Counted from the first letter of the stretch, positions 50,020 through 61,654 are shown. The stretch is DNA of 64,000 nucleotides from Pholis gunnellus (GCA_910591455.2 OU342809.1:23700349-23764348); one strand, 5' to 3'. Program-made: numbers and translations. Notes: generated by a model from the letters alone, not told the origin.

Positions 50020-50562
50020 ATGTGCTCGGTGTTTGTTTTCGTGGACCTGCCTCCAGATGATTTCCATGGCCACACCCCTGATTGGCACTCAGCTGCGGAC
50101 AATCTGGATCGTTACCAGCTGATCCTGATTCTACTGATCACCGCCTGGCTGCTTATCAACCCTGGCCCTGCAGGCCTGGGTTGTCAGTCCGTTTCGTCTT
50201 CTGCCTTGGTAGTCTTACCTCTGTTCCGTGAATTATCAGTTGATGTTTTCCTGGACTAACTTCCTTCCTCTCCACTACGGTTGTAGATTATTCGCTGTTC
50301 TGCATGGCCTCCGGTGTCGAACCACGGGATCTCACACCGTCGATCTGCCTGCCTCCGGTGTCGAACCACGGGATCTCACACCGTCGATCTGCCTGCCCTC
50401 CGGTGTCGTGCCACGGGACACACATCGTCGATTTGGCTACCTGTGTCGGACCACGGGCTCCACACATCCTCGCCTTTAAATCCTGGTGAAATAAAATCTG
50501 TTTTGCCAGACTCGGCCTCCTGTGGTCTTGCTATTGGGTCCTCATCTTGACCTCCCGTGACA
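50019..50562 (+). repeat. 3' LTR, first 97 bp missing
   Basis: Matches the 5' LTR from 41419 onward. The junction with pol falls at catgtgctcgg. It has one extra tandem copy of a cctccggtgtcg...gatctgcctg unit (50309-50398) relative to the 5' LTR. Ends CCTCCCGTGACA. Confidence 0.92.
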
Positions 50563-50581
50563 ACAACCCTTTAATCCACAG

Positions 50582-50738
50582 ATCATCAACGACCACTTAG
50601 CCTACCGCTTTGAGATCCTGGAGGTGATCGACAAAGGCTACTCTGGCCAGGTCCTCAAATGCATGGACCACAAGACCGTGGAGCTGGTGGCGATCAAAGT
50701 CAACCGAAGCAATGACAAAAACATTACAAAACGGGAAA
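50582..50738 (+). pseudogene. DYRK4-like kinase exon A
   Basis: Follows an acceptor (ttaatccacag). Encodes NDHLAYRFEILEVIDKGYSG, then QVLKCMDHKTVELVAIKVNR: the N-lobe of a class II DYRK kinase, closest to DYRK4 (KCLDHK...ELVA in that family). The Gly-rich loop reads DKGYSGQV rather than GKGSFGQV, so the first loop glycine is lost; the ATP-anchoring Lys (AIK) is kept. Donor uncertain (GAAA/GTCTGA). Confidence 0.75.
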
Positions 50739-50949
50739 GTCTGATATGTGAGAATCATCAGCTTTTAATTAGAGGTACCCAGTGGAGTTGTGTTTGTATC
50801 CAATGTTTCATCTGGCACATTACCGTCACCAACAGTTGATTAGTATGACACTGTCAGAAACTCCATAGTGGCTTTAATACTTTAGTTTTTACCTGCAGCG
50901 ACGTGGTTAAAGAATTAATATCATTCTCTGTGGTCCAATGTTTTTTTAG

Positions 50950-51093
50950 AGTCTATCGCCTGGGAAAGGCTGAGGTGGAGATTTTAGAAACCTTGCATGA
51001 GCTTGACAGGGACAACGCAGCCAACATTGTCCACACTAAGGAGCACTTCTACTTCCGCAATCACCCATGTATCACTTTTGAGCTTTTTGAATA
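50950..51093 (+). pseudogene. DYRK4-like kinase exon B, ends in stop
   Basis: Encodes VYRLGKAEVEILETLHELDR and HTKEHFYFRNHPCITFELFE, then TAA. This matches the alpha-C to hinge region (Glu of the Lys-Glu pair kept). The catalytic loop and activation segment (HCDLKPEN, DFG, YxY) are not found downstream. Phase does not match exon A with any good donor, which supports a dead, partial copy. Confidence 0.75.
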
Positions 51094-51291
51094 AGTTGGG
51101 GGAAAACAGGAGCAGATTAGGAAAATACTTATGAATTTTATTGGGATGAGTCGCAACTAGCAGCGCAGGTTGAGTGAGATGAAAAAGTTAAAGTAAGGTG
51201 TCTCACATTCATTGTCAGAACAGATCTACATAAAGCCATTAAAGGAGACCAAAAAACATACAAAACATACAGAGGCACTTTAACTGGGTCA

Positions 51292-51720
51292 ATGCAGGGT
51301 CAATGCAGGGGCCTCCAGTGTCTGTGTCCCCCAGCCCTCATGAACCCCCCGACACCCATTTTCCTAGTCCCCGGATCCCCAGGACAGAAGACTGAGTCGC
51401 CCCCCTCCTCTTCCCCTGTCCACTCGCCAGTGGTTGAGTCCTCACCCCCTGGTCCCTTGGCCACAGCCCCCCAGGTGGCCCAGCAGCGAAGGCAAAGGAG
51501 GCCTTCTGGCCGTTTCAGAGACTTCCATCTGGGATGGGAAATAGTTAGAAGTGAGAGTATGTACCAGAGAGGGCAAGAATGCGCCCTTTCCTGTTCTGTG
51601 ACGTAAGCTCTGAAGGGTTGTTTGTCATGTTCACTTTTGTGAGTTAGCTTGGCACTGTTTTGTGTGGTTTAATAAAACAGTTCATGCGAGAACTGTACTC
51701 TTGTCTCCAACTCATAAGTG
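51292..51720 (+). pseudogene. Possible retroelement 3' end (Pro/Ser-rich tail plus LTR-like end)
   Basis: An open frame with SPSSSPVHSPV-like repeats ends RRQRRPSGRFRDFH...WEIVRSE. It is followed by non-coding sequence with aataaa at 51671 and cttgtctcc, the layout of the end of pol plus an LTR in fish retroelements. No domain is recognised, and no second LTR was found. A host 3' exon is the alternative. Confidence 0.3.
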
Positions 51721-52068
51721 GAACATTATATATGTCAATGAAGCTAACATAATAGGCTGGTTAAACAGTTAAAAGGTGGCTTGACGTTAGCTAAGGGCGA
51801 AACTGTTAGCCGTTAGTGCTGTACTCCAAGCCTTCGCCACTTTTGAAAAAAAGTTATCTTTAAGCTTACTTTAAACTGGGCAAATTATTTGTATAGTTAG
51901 TTATCGTGTTACTTACGATAATTGGAAGTGTGCTCCCAAATCGCAAGAAGACATCATACGTCACCACACATTCATTTTCTTTAAGCTTTGTGGTTTAGCC
52001 GAACCGGTTCCACAGAGGAAGAGATCTGTTCTGACATGGCTTGGGGCTTAATAGAGAAATCTTGAGAG

Positions 52069-52110
52069 AAATATTCCATCCCATAGATCTAACTATGGGA
52101 TGGAATATTT
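52069..52110. repeat. Perfect 18-bp hairpin
   Basis: Arms aaatattccatcccatag (52069-52086) and its exact complement (52093-52110) with a 6-nt loop. Intergenic; could be a fold-back transposon end or a structured RNA. Confidence 0.9.
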
Positions 52111-52329
52111 GCGCTGCCTGCACACCCTTTTACTGTGGAGCGCTCCTTCTGCGCTCGACGGGGGAGAGAGTGAAGACCCCACCCTCCCACCTCACATCAC
52201 AGCATGTCATAAAATAATGTTACAAAAGCTATCAGATCCACTTGGATCCTAGGCAAAGGCATAACCAACAGAGCAGTCGTGGCCTATGGTTCCATAAGTG
52301 TCCCAGTTAGCGGGAGTATTACAAATTAC

Positions 52330-52500
52330 AGTCATAGACAGAGACATAGATCAGGCCGGAGACTCTAGGTGTTGAAAGTAAGCGACCAATCAAAGGAGCG
52401 AAGACATCAGCTATATCCAAGTGGAAGTAGCGTAGTGCCATTTTAAGGCCTTGAGCTTGGCATTTTGGCCGTCGCCATCTTGTTTTTTTGCAAGAAGTTG
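52330..52500 (+). repeat. Dispersed MITE-like repeat, partial
   Basis: Retains ggccgtcgccatcttg and the preceding gagcttggcattttgg, a diverged fragment of the 34805-35345 family. Confidence 0.45.
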
Positions 52501-52939
52501 TTATCTAAATGTTTAGATGTTTTTTTTTCCATGACAGTCAACTCTGGAAATAAATCTGTTTTGTTTCACTCTTTTGTTGACACCGAGTGCTTATTGTACT
52601 ATACAAGAGTGTCAGTTTTGTCTGACGGAATGCTATCGCATTCAGCAAAACCAATTTTGCATATTTTCACTGCGGTAGTTCAGTAAGGAACAACAAACTG
52701 TTGGACACCTTTTTGCAGACGCAACACCATTTCATGGATATTAATGGAATTGCTATAAATTGTGAATACCATGACAGTTTCACCAAGAATCAACTTATCA
52801 GTTTTGATAAGCAATCCATGTGCAAGTGTTTTTTTTCACATACTCTTTTGCACATGTGTCAAAACACATGCGGTTTGCTTGAATAAATGAGGAATTCAAA
52901 TCTGTTGCAAACGGCAAACTAAAAGACTGCCGCAGGGAT

Positions 52940-53640
52940 GATGTATTGAACAACTTTATTATAATCATCATTTACATTAGGTACATATATATGAAATGTA
53001 ACCTCTGCATTTTACCCATCCCTAGCATATTGGGAGCAGTGGGCTGCTGTGAAGCACCCTGGGAGCGATTATCAGGATCAGCTTTATTGGTGTACGTATA
53101 CATGGAATTTGACTGCGGTTTCCACTTTGCATACATACACAAGTTTACAATAAACAAGAAAAAAAAATATATATATATATATATAAAAAATAAAACAAGG
53201 GCAACAAAAAAAGTAGAACAGATGTAGGTATAAACATTTAACAACTATGTACAATATACTGTAAGTATAAATATATATCCAAAAAAGTATATATATATGT
53301 ATATATAAACATAAACCTGGAAACAATGGCAAAGGAATTGAGGTGATAGTGCAAGTGGTGGTAATAGTACAAACAGAGGTAGTAGTGCAGTATGTCTGAT
53401 TAATTGCTCATCAGAGTGACGGCCAGTGGAAAGAAGCTGTTCCTGTGTCTGGTGGTTTTGGCTACAGTGATCTGTAGAGCCTACCAGAGGGGAGGAGTTG
53501 GAACAGGTTGCGTCCAGGGTGTGAAGGGTCTGCAGTCATCTTTCCTGCCCGTTTCCTGACTCTGGAAGTGTACAAGTCGAGGATGGAGGGCAGGCTGGCA
53601 CCAATGATTTTTTCTGCAGACCTGACAGTCACCTTATCTG
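52940..53640 (+). repeat. Two abutting dispersed fish repeats
   Basis: 52985-53075 (cctctgcattttacccatcc, gggagcagtgggctgctgtg) and 53075-53640 (gatcaggatcagctttattg; tggaatttgactgcggttt; acggccagtggaaagaagct) are both phrases common in teleost genomes, probably non-LTR retrotransposon derived. A short AT microsatellite is at 53166-53185. Confidence 0.6.
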
Positions 53641-53961
53641 TTTGATCTATTATGTATTATTGCTATAACGTTATAAAGTAAAACGTTGTACAATTGCTTT
53701 TAATACACCAGAGGGCAATGTTGATGTATGCTTTAAAGAGAAAAGAAAGGGGGGGAAACATATTGCCTGACACTTTATCATCAACAAAGGAATGACACCT
53801 TACATAAGTAATGTAAACCCAATATTTTCCTCTCACATCTGGGGGGGGGTGGGGGGGTTCTTCATCACCTTATAGTTTTTTTATTTTTAGTATTAATATA
53901 TATTTTTAAAATCCGTACTCTGCGCCAACGTGCTATTGTTTTGCTGCCGCCATTAATATTA

Positions 53962-54221
53962 CCAATCCGTTTAGCTTATTGGTTGATACGGCTGTTGAAA
54001 TACCGCCTACTTTTAGGTGACGCATTTTATTGGTCGTGGCTTCGGTTTTGCATAAAGTGAGTCGCGAGGATTGGTCTACACAAATGTCAATTGTCTTCGG
54101 CAAAGCGTGTAAAGTCCCGCGTACTCTCGCGCTGATTGGATAAGAGGCCAGCCTGCAGCGGAGCTGAGACTGAAGATTGGCTAAAAAAGACGTCAGTCAC
54201 GATTCAATCAAAAGTCATTGG
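53962..54221 (+). promoter_or_regulatory. CCAAT-box array, candidate promoter
   Basis: One CCAAT (53962) and six ATTGG (53978, 54029, 54070, 54135, 54176, 54217) within 260 bp, plus an acgtca CRE-like core at 54190. Spacings of 41 bp recur three times. NF-Y binds CCAAT, and multiple inverted boxes mark TATA-less vertebrate promoters. A donor-like site (ACT/GTGAGT, about 54403) follows. The BTB-Kelch gene at 63.5 kb on the same strand is the likely target. Confidence 0.6.
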
Positions 54222-54409
54222 CTGTTGATGTTAGTGCAGTATTGAGGGGTTTTGTTTTCTCCCAAAACCAGCCAGACAGGCAGAGACGGATAAAGACAGC
54301 AAGACATACTTCAGCGATTGTCACATAAATATAATGTTTTTATCAACGAAGCCGACGGTATATGCTCTGTGGACTTAACCCTACACCTACAAGTATTATA
54401 ACTGTGAGT

Positions 54410-55780
54410 AAAACAACCATCTTTGTTTGTAGTTCCCACGCGGGCAGTCAGACGCGGACACTGAGTTAAGTGGACTCGTAGAATAACGTTAGCTATCTCA
54501 ACTATGTTGTTGTTAAGAGAAATTAGCTCACTCAACGTTGGTGTTTTTATCAGTTAACGTCCACTTCAGAGCGTTAACTCATTAAAGAATACAGTCTTTG
54601 TTTCGTCGGCACGTGCCAAAAGTGTGACTTTTAACCAGGTAGTTCTGAGACTAGTAACGTTAACGTGAGTTAAGTTTAAAGGTTTGGCTATCAACAACAC
54701 TGAAGTTGGTTTCACAGCAGAGCTATCGCTACCTCGTGCTACTGTAACGTCACTGCCCAACTTGTTTGTTATGTTCAAAATTGTAAAGATTTAGAAAGAC
54801 ATATCTATAAGGCGACGCCGTATAACTCGTATTAATTGATCACATGGTCAGTTAGCAGCTAGCCAGAATCACACTCTGGTGTCGCTGATCGAATGAGCGA
54901 GTTATTCGGTTATTAGCTTCGGAAGCTAACTGCGAGAACATTTTCCAATCGCCGGGAAATTGTTAAGAATTTAGAGCAACTTGTCTTGTAGAAACCTATT
55001 TAATCGTATAACAAGTTAAAGCCGTGGTGTCAGTGAAGTGTCATCAGGTTTAGCTGTCAGTCAAAGCAGAGGGTCACCCTTTGTTTGCACCCGTTTCTTA
55101 GTAACATTTCCTGGTCTTTGCGACTACCGTTATTCTCTGATCACGCGGCCATGCTGGTTAATCATTTAACGATTTAAATGATTCAAGCGGGCCTGACATG
55201 GCTCGTGCACACTTCAAAATACAAGTGTGCGTTGCCACGCGCACACCCTCGCTGGGTGATGTTTACTTATAGCGTCTCAGTGCCATGGTATGGTCTCCAT
55301 GAACATATTCCATTTCATCCTCAAAGGTTGATGAAATAAATAAATAATTTATAATGAATTGACGTACTCTTTGGATGAAGCTCTATTTATTTTACTTATT
55401 TGAGCATCGTTTATTTATTCTTTATTATAGGACATTTTAATTCACAGCTCATTGTACCACAATGTTGTCTTCTTGGTACATTTACAGGCAAAAAAATAGT
55501 ACAAGTACAAATTCTTGAGATCTCCTGTCATCTCTTATTGTACTGCCGGTCCTACAGCCGTTGGTCACTGGGCGCTGAGGCCATACCGTGGCAAAGCATC
55601 AGACGTTGAGGCGCATTGGATTATTCATTTGATGAATTCATGTCCCAACCTCTGAGAGCCGTTACTTTATGACATTAGTGTCACAGAGTGAGGGAGCCTG
55701 ATCTGCATCTTTACTCTCACTCAACAATGGAGTGTTGGCAGGCAGGCTCCTCGTCTTCTCAACTTCCCTTCCTGCAGATA
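54410..55780 (+). other. Probable 5' intron, nothing recognised
   Basis: No coding exon or clear transposon. Mostly AT-rich with several aacgtta words. Confidence 0.4.
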
Positions 55781-55900
55781 TTTCTAGCTAAATGGAAAGG
55801 GTTGCAAAAAACAAATCTTTAGATGATGCACAGAGACGACTGAGAGGCAGACAGGAAAGTAAACGGAGAAAGAAAAGTGTTCATCCTTCTGTACAATATA

Positions 55901-56378
<478 letters not shown>

Positions 56379-57703
56379 ATGGACTTGAATTTAATGCACA
56401 AACGCTCTGCTTGGATTTCTCATAGTTGCATTTTGAAGAATTGTGCTTTTGAAAACTCAACCTAGATTTGTGAAAAAGGAGACTTTAGATTTGTGTTTGC
56501 CCTTAAGACATTGAATAAATGTCGTGTTTCGTTCTGTCACATTGGAGCTGCACACGTGTATGAAATTTAAAAAATATTTTCTTTTTTTAATAATTGCACA
56601 AAAGCTCACAGCTGTTCATGAATCTGGACCCGGTTGTGTTGGACATTAAGGCACCAGACTGCCAGCTCAAATTTGTTTTCTGGTAAATAGATACATTTAG
56701 GAAGTCTGGACAGCAAAAAGTCACATGATATGCAATATTATTTTTTGCAAATCTTATCCAAACCGCATCTGGCGGTGGTTTGAAATGTGGTTCCAATCGG
56801 ATGTCTACGATGCGTCTGAGTCCGGACTTTCTGGCCTTTTTATAATCGGATTTCAAAGTGTGGAAGTGCGACGCAGATCCACAAATCTATGCTCAGTAGG
56901 AATGTGATTGATTTTGTTATTTGTGTGTCTATATACATAATTTGTATGTTGACATTTATTGTGCAGCCACTGAGAAAATGATCAGCATCAGGAGGACGAC
57001 TTTGATAACTGCTTGTACGGCCTAACCCTACAACAATGACAACACATTGGTCTATAACGCTTTTTTCTCTGACGCGGAGCGAAACTCCAAGTGCAAAGGA
57101 ATTAGACATCACAGCAGTGGTATGTGGGGATTATATCACGGCTATGAACCAATCAGATCCACCTTTGTAGTTCAGTGGGTTCAGTTCTCAGAGAATGGTC
57201 TTCAGCATATACTGCAGCTTGATTACGTGAATAGGGGTTACTGGGGGTTTGCTTCGGTCTGCCACTTTAAGATAACCTCGAGAGACTAATAATATCTTTG
57301 GTAGAGCTAACGTACGGTTGAGTGTTGGAGAAATACTCATTTTAGGTATGCAGCTCTTCAGAGCAAATATAGCAGAATCGTTTTTGCAATCTTTTAATGA
57401 TCAATCCTGCAGCCCCACCATCCATTATATCTTTCAATGCAACTTTAATACATTAATTACTTCTACAGGTCTTAGAATAGTTTTTTGTTTTTATATAGTA
57501 TAACTGGAGAGTTAAAAAGACTTCTCCAGAAATTGGCCTTTTGTTAAAGAACTGTCTGCACACACTTGCTCCCTTACTCAGACACACACACACTCACACA
57601 CTGAGTGGCCAACGGCAACAAGTCCAGTGGTGCAGCTATGCTGTCTGGGAAAACAAGCTCAGGCCTACTGAATACCAGCCTCTTTGCAAGGCCTCAGTCT
57701 ATT

Positions 57704-57813
<110 letters not shown>

Positions 57814-59496
57814 ATCCATCCAACGTCCTCTCTAGTTCACTTCTCAATGTCGGATCAAATTCCCTTCAAGCTGCTTTTAGAGTTGAAAAAAATATTTTCC
57901 ACATTTGACAATGTCATCTGTTCTGTATTTCTCTTGGTTGAACAACGACACCCACTCACTACTTTATATGTGTCGATACATACAGTGGTGGGTGCATCCT
58001 CCCTAAATCTCTTTGTGTTCACTGGTCCCGTGTAGCAGTCCTGGGGATGCAGAGCCCCCCCCACCTCCTGACCGTCAGTGCCTGTGCCTGGGTCAGCAAC
58101 CTCTGTCACCGTAAGTTAGCCTGCAAGTGGAATGAAGCCCTGCAAGCCCTTTGGTGTAGTCATCTCTGCCTGCCCCCCCCCCCCCTTCCATGTCAGCCAG
58201 TTTGCCGGTGCAACAAGGGCCGTGGTTACGCATGTCTTTCCAATTCCATGCCATCATTTCTTGTTGTCGTTTTAAAGCTCTTATCTTAAAGCAGCAATAT
58301 CAGAAAATGCTGTGTTTTTATGAGCAGTGACTTCCCTTTGGGATGATGGAGACGTATGATATTGTGTCCACATCGCTGTCCACACCTCGCTGAGATCCGA
58401 GATCGATGCCCGCCAGACCACCTCGGCATGCTGATCGGATCCCGATGCGAGCAAGATCCCGATCTCGAAAGCGTACAGACTGGACAGTTGATGGATGACA
58501 GAAGTTGAAAAGCATTCAAAAGACAATTGTAACCGCGGCCAAAGTCTCTAATGTAATCTGTCTTTCCTTCCGATGGTTTGCCCTGATTAAACATTGTTTT
58601 GTTTACCTGCTGACCAATGGCAAGTTATCACTCTAATGAAGGCCATGAGTGAATGTTCATTGACGGCCCAGTAGAGATTGGTCATTGAGCTGCAATGTTT
58701 CCATTTACATCAGACGCACAATCACTAGGTAATGTTTCTGTGCTTTTGAGGATTGTTTGTCCCGTTGGACAGTGTCTGACTACCATGGTCAAGATTATTC
58801 AGTGTGATGAAACACGTTATGGGGACAATACAGTACAGCCATGCGTTAAAGGTTCTCTATACGATAATTAGAGCGAGCTTGTGTGTAACGGATCACAAAC
58901 CTCACGGATTGGTTCAGATAACGGTTCTTGAGTCACGGTTCGGATCATTTTTCGGATCAGCAAAGAAAAGGGAGACAAATATAACTTTACTTTCCATTTA
59001 TAAAGAACTTTAAGAACGCTTAAAGCAAAGAACTTTGGGCTATAGTCTTACATAAAAACATTGAAGATGTCCAATTTAAAATAAAACATTCAAGAATGCT
59101 AAATTCTGTTAAGTTTAAGTGCAACATGAGGTATGTTGATACCCTCGTCCTTTGATCAATATTGAAAGAAAGAAACAGCCAGTGAGCTAGCTTCCACTGT
59201 TTCAACTGAACTGAACTGCTCGGCAACAACTTGGGTCTATGTTTACTTCCTGTCAGGTTATGTCATTCAAATACACTGCAATAATGTTTACAATTACTGT
59301 GAAATGGTCTACAACTTTAAAACATTTTTCCAAAAGACGAGAATATCTACATTGGCTAGGTAGAGGGTAGACCTTTCTGTGGTGACTAGGGCTGCAACAA
59401 CGAATCGATAAAATCGATAAAAATCGATTATCAAAAGAGTTGGCAACGAATTTCATTATCGATTATTACGCCACTCAATAAGTCGCGGAGATGTTT

Positions 59497-60444
59497 GAGT
59501 GTTCACAGCAGCCCGGTCGCCTGAATACCGCAGCTAGGAATAATGGAACAGGACTCCGGTTCTGTAGCTGCCGCTGACCGGCGTATAAACGTTGCCATGA
59601 CAACACCGGAAGTTGATTTACGCGATTTCTATTCTTTTTAGTTTATTTCTGCAATTATAATACATTACATTTACTGCCATTTTGGGTACCTTGTGTTAAA
59701 CTCGTAACCGTTTTGCCGTTGTTTTACTTATGATAGACAAGCTTTTGTTTTTGTAACATGACCATTAAACCGGAAGTTAAGCGGAGCTCAGAAAGATGAG
59801 AAATGGCGGTGAAAACAGCGAACTGTTTCTTCCCCGTCTGTTATTCTACAGCTGGTCTACCAGGCGAACATGGTAAAGTTTATTCAGTTAACTCATTAAA
59901 GTACTGTTATACTTGTAGGTGATGAGAGACAGAGTATTTGTTTGTTGTTTGTACATGAAGCTGTTTTGTGTCTTCTAGTTTTCCCGGTATTCCATGAGAG
60001 AGAATCAGTAAGAAGCGTGGACTCTTTTATGACCAGTGTGGCTACAGGTTCTATTTTGTGGGTTTTTCTCTGAACTGGGGCCATGATTAAGAGGGACGGC
60101 CGGGGGAAACCTCACCCGGCCCGGACACGGAAAGGATTGACAGCTTGATGCTCTTTCTGGATTCTGTGGGTGGTGGTGCATGGCCGTTCTTAGTTGGTGG
60201 AGCGATTTGTCTGGTTAATTCCGATAACGAACGAGACTCCGGCATGCTAACTAGTTACGCGGCCCCGTGCGGTCGGTGTCCAGCTTCTTAGAGGGACGAG
60301 TGGCGTTCAGCCGCACGAGATTGAGCAATAACAGGTCTGTGATGCCCTTAGATGTCCGGGGCTGCACGCGCCACACTGAGTGGATCAGCGTGTGTCTACC
60401 CTTCACCGAGAGGCGTGGGTAACCCGCTGAATCCCACTCCTGAT
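59497..60444 (+). pseudogene. 18S rRNA fragment captured in copy A (two blocks)
   Basis: Blocks 59497-59563 (gcctgaataccgcagctagg, ggactccggttct) and 60047-60444 (ggccatgattaagagggacg, gattgagcaataacaggtct, aacccgctgaatcccactcc). The same internal deletion as copy B occurs at about 60105 (gccgggg to gaaacctcaccc). The blocks are separated by an insertion with a 6-bp duplication. Confidence 0.93.
59558..60052. mobile_element. 483-bp insertion in copy A with 6-bp duplication
   Basis: The insertion at 59564-60046 interrupts the 18S block exactly between two copies of GGTTCT (59558-59563 and 60047-60052); copy B lacks it. Its ends are GTAGC...GGCTACA, a short possible inverted repeat. Family unknown. 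Confidence 0.8.
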
Positions 60445-60716
60445 ATTAGTCCATTTATTTTTTTTAATTATTACTTTAACAGCTCAGGGATGTTTGAGCA
60501 ACCTGTTTGTGCACTTTCTGAAGATCTTTTGCACTGTGAAGTCAGCTCTGTTCTTGAATAAAGGGTTGGAAATTAATGCTTTTTTGTTTTTTTATCCGAT
60601 TCATCGATTAATCGAACAAATAATCGACAGATTAATCGATTATTAAAATAATCGTTAGTTGCAGCCCTAGTGGTGACTGAGATATTGCTATTGGGCCTGT
60701 CTAGCTTCCACTCTGC

Positions 60717-60722
60717 TGCGTG

Positions 60723-60762
<40 letters not shown>

Positions 60763-60776
60763 TGTGTGTGTGTGTG
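60717..60776. repeat. TGCG/TG microsatellite
   Basis: (tgcg)n followed by (tg)n, located where the hAT transposase remnant stops. Confidence 0.95.
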
Positions 60777-60779
60777 ACT

Positions 60780-61143
60780 CTCACAGAGGTCTGCAGCACT
60801 GGACTATGAACCTCCCACTCCGCCGTGATGAGGTGAGTGGTCACAGTCTTTTCCTCTTCATAGAGGCCGGGAACGATCTTCATCCTGAAGTGGGTGCGTG
60901 AGGGGATTTCGTAGCGTTGGCTCAAGCACTTTAACCAGATTTTTAAATCCTTTTGTTTTCCACAACGGAGTGTCCCCTGTCGCTGACAGACCGGGGTGGT
61001 GTCTCTTCATATGTGTGGACATGCCCGATGTATGGCCGTTGTCGTATGTCTTTGTCTTTAAACAACGCCTACATACGATAAAATGCTCCCAAACCTGCGA
61101 CTTAAATGACGCCGCGGCTTCTGAAGTTCCTCCGCTCGCCATG
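60780..61143 (-). pseudogene. hAT transposase (ZBED type), N-terminal, frameshifted
   Basis: Starts MASGGTSEAAASFKSQVWEH and has the BED zinc finger CRRCLKT...GMSTHMKRHHPG. After GFKNLVKVLEP one extra base shifts the frame; the second frame continues RYEIPSRTHFRMKIVPGLYE, which normally follows in ZBED/Ac-like transposases. The copy then ends in a TGCG microsatellite (60717-60776). The catalytic core is gone. Confidence 0.85.
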
Positions 61144-61654
61144 ACTTTCACCGTTGAATGCTTTTAACCTGCTCCGTTCATGTGAACACACTACTGCTTT
61201 ATATCTGTTCACTGACACTTTGCATTGATATTCAGGGACTTGTTACATGAAAAGGAACAGCAGGAGTAAAACATTGTTACACACTATGATGATTAAACTG
61301 TAAAAATACTCAATTGATCTGCGGTTCACAAGTGATCCGAACTGGGAGGTGTGATCCGAACCGATCATGGATCGATTCATGATCCATTGCACCACCAGTT
61401 GTAACCCAAGCTTCTCTGTTTCTTTGCACGTGCATGTAAGTCAGAGATGTACTAATCGACCGGCTGACGACCAAAAGCGGACGGTTTTCAGCAAATTGTG
61501 CTGCCAAATTAAGCGGTGAAGGAACAACCCTAAAACACTTGGAACAGCTACCTGAATCAGACACTGAATATATTGTAATTCATTCACTTGCATGCTGCTC
61601 AGAGTGATCAAACTGACCGGCTCGTCTGCCTCTCCATAGCACAGTCCTGCTTTA

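Larger units (their letters stand above)
41317..50567 (+). mobile_element. Ty3/gypsy LTR retrotransposon with two nested DNA elements
   Basis: The element proper is 41322-50562, starting TGTCAGGATTCC and ending CCTCCCGTGACA (TGTC...GACA ends), with a 5-bp target duplication ACAAC at 41317-41321 and 50563-50567. Order: 5' LTR (split by an inserted element), a gag fragment, an inserted element, the integrase C-terminus with chromodomain, then a truncated 3' LTR. Protease, reverse transcriptase and RNase H are absent, so it cannot move by itself. Confidence 0.93.
59379..60677 (+). mobile_element. 18S-bearing hAT-like element, copy A (complete ends)
   Basis: The element proper is 59387-60669. 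It starts TAGGGCTGCAAC and ends GTTGCAGCCCTA, a perfect 12-bp inverted repeat, and has an exact 8-bp target duplication GTGGTGAC (59379-59386 and 60670-60677), as for hAT. Subterminal parts are rich in atcgatta words. The inside is mostly 18S rRNA plus a 483-bp insertion; there is no transposase frame, so movement must depend on a partner element. Confidence 0.92.
58875..61410 (-). mobile_element. Decayed BED-finger hAT element (host of a nested element)
   Basis: The left end (gtaacggatcacaaacctca, cggttcggatcatttttcgg) and right end (atccgaaccgatcatggatc, ccattgcaccacc) are roughly inverted and resemble known fish hAT ends. A minus-strand transposase start lies just inside the right end, as expected. 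The middle is replaced by the 59387-60669 element and a microsatellite. No target duplication was confirmed. Confidence 0.6.
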
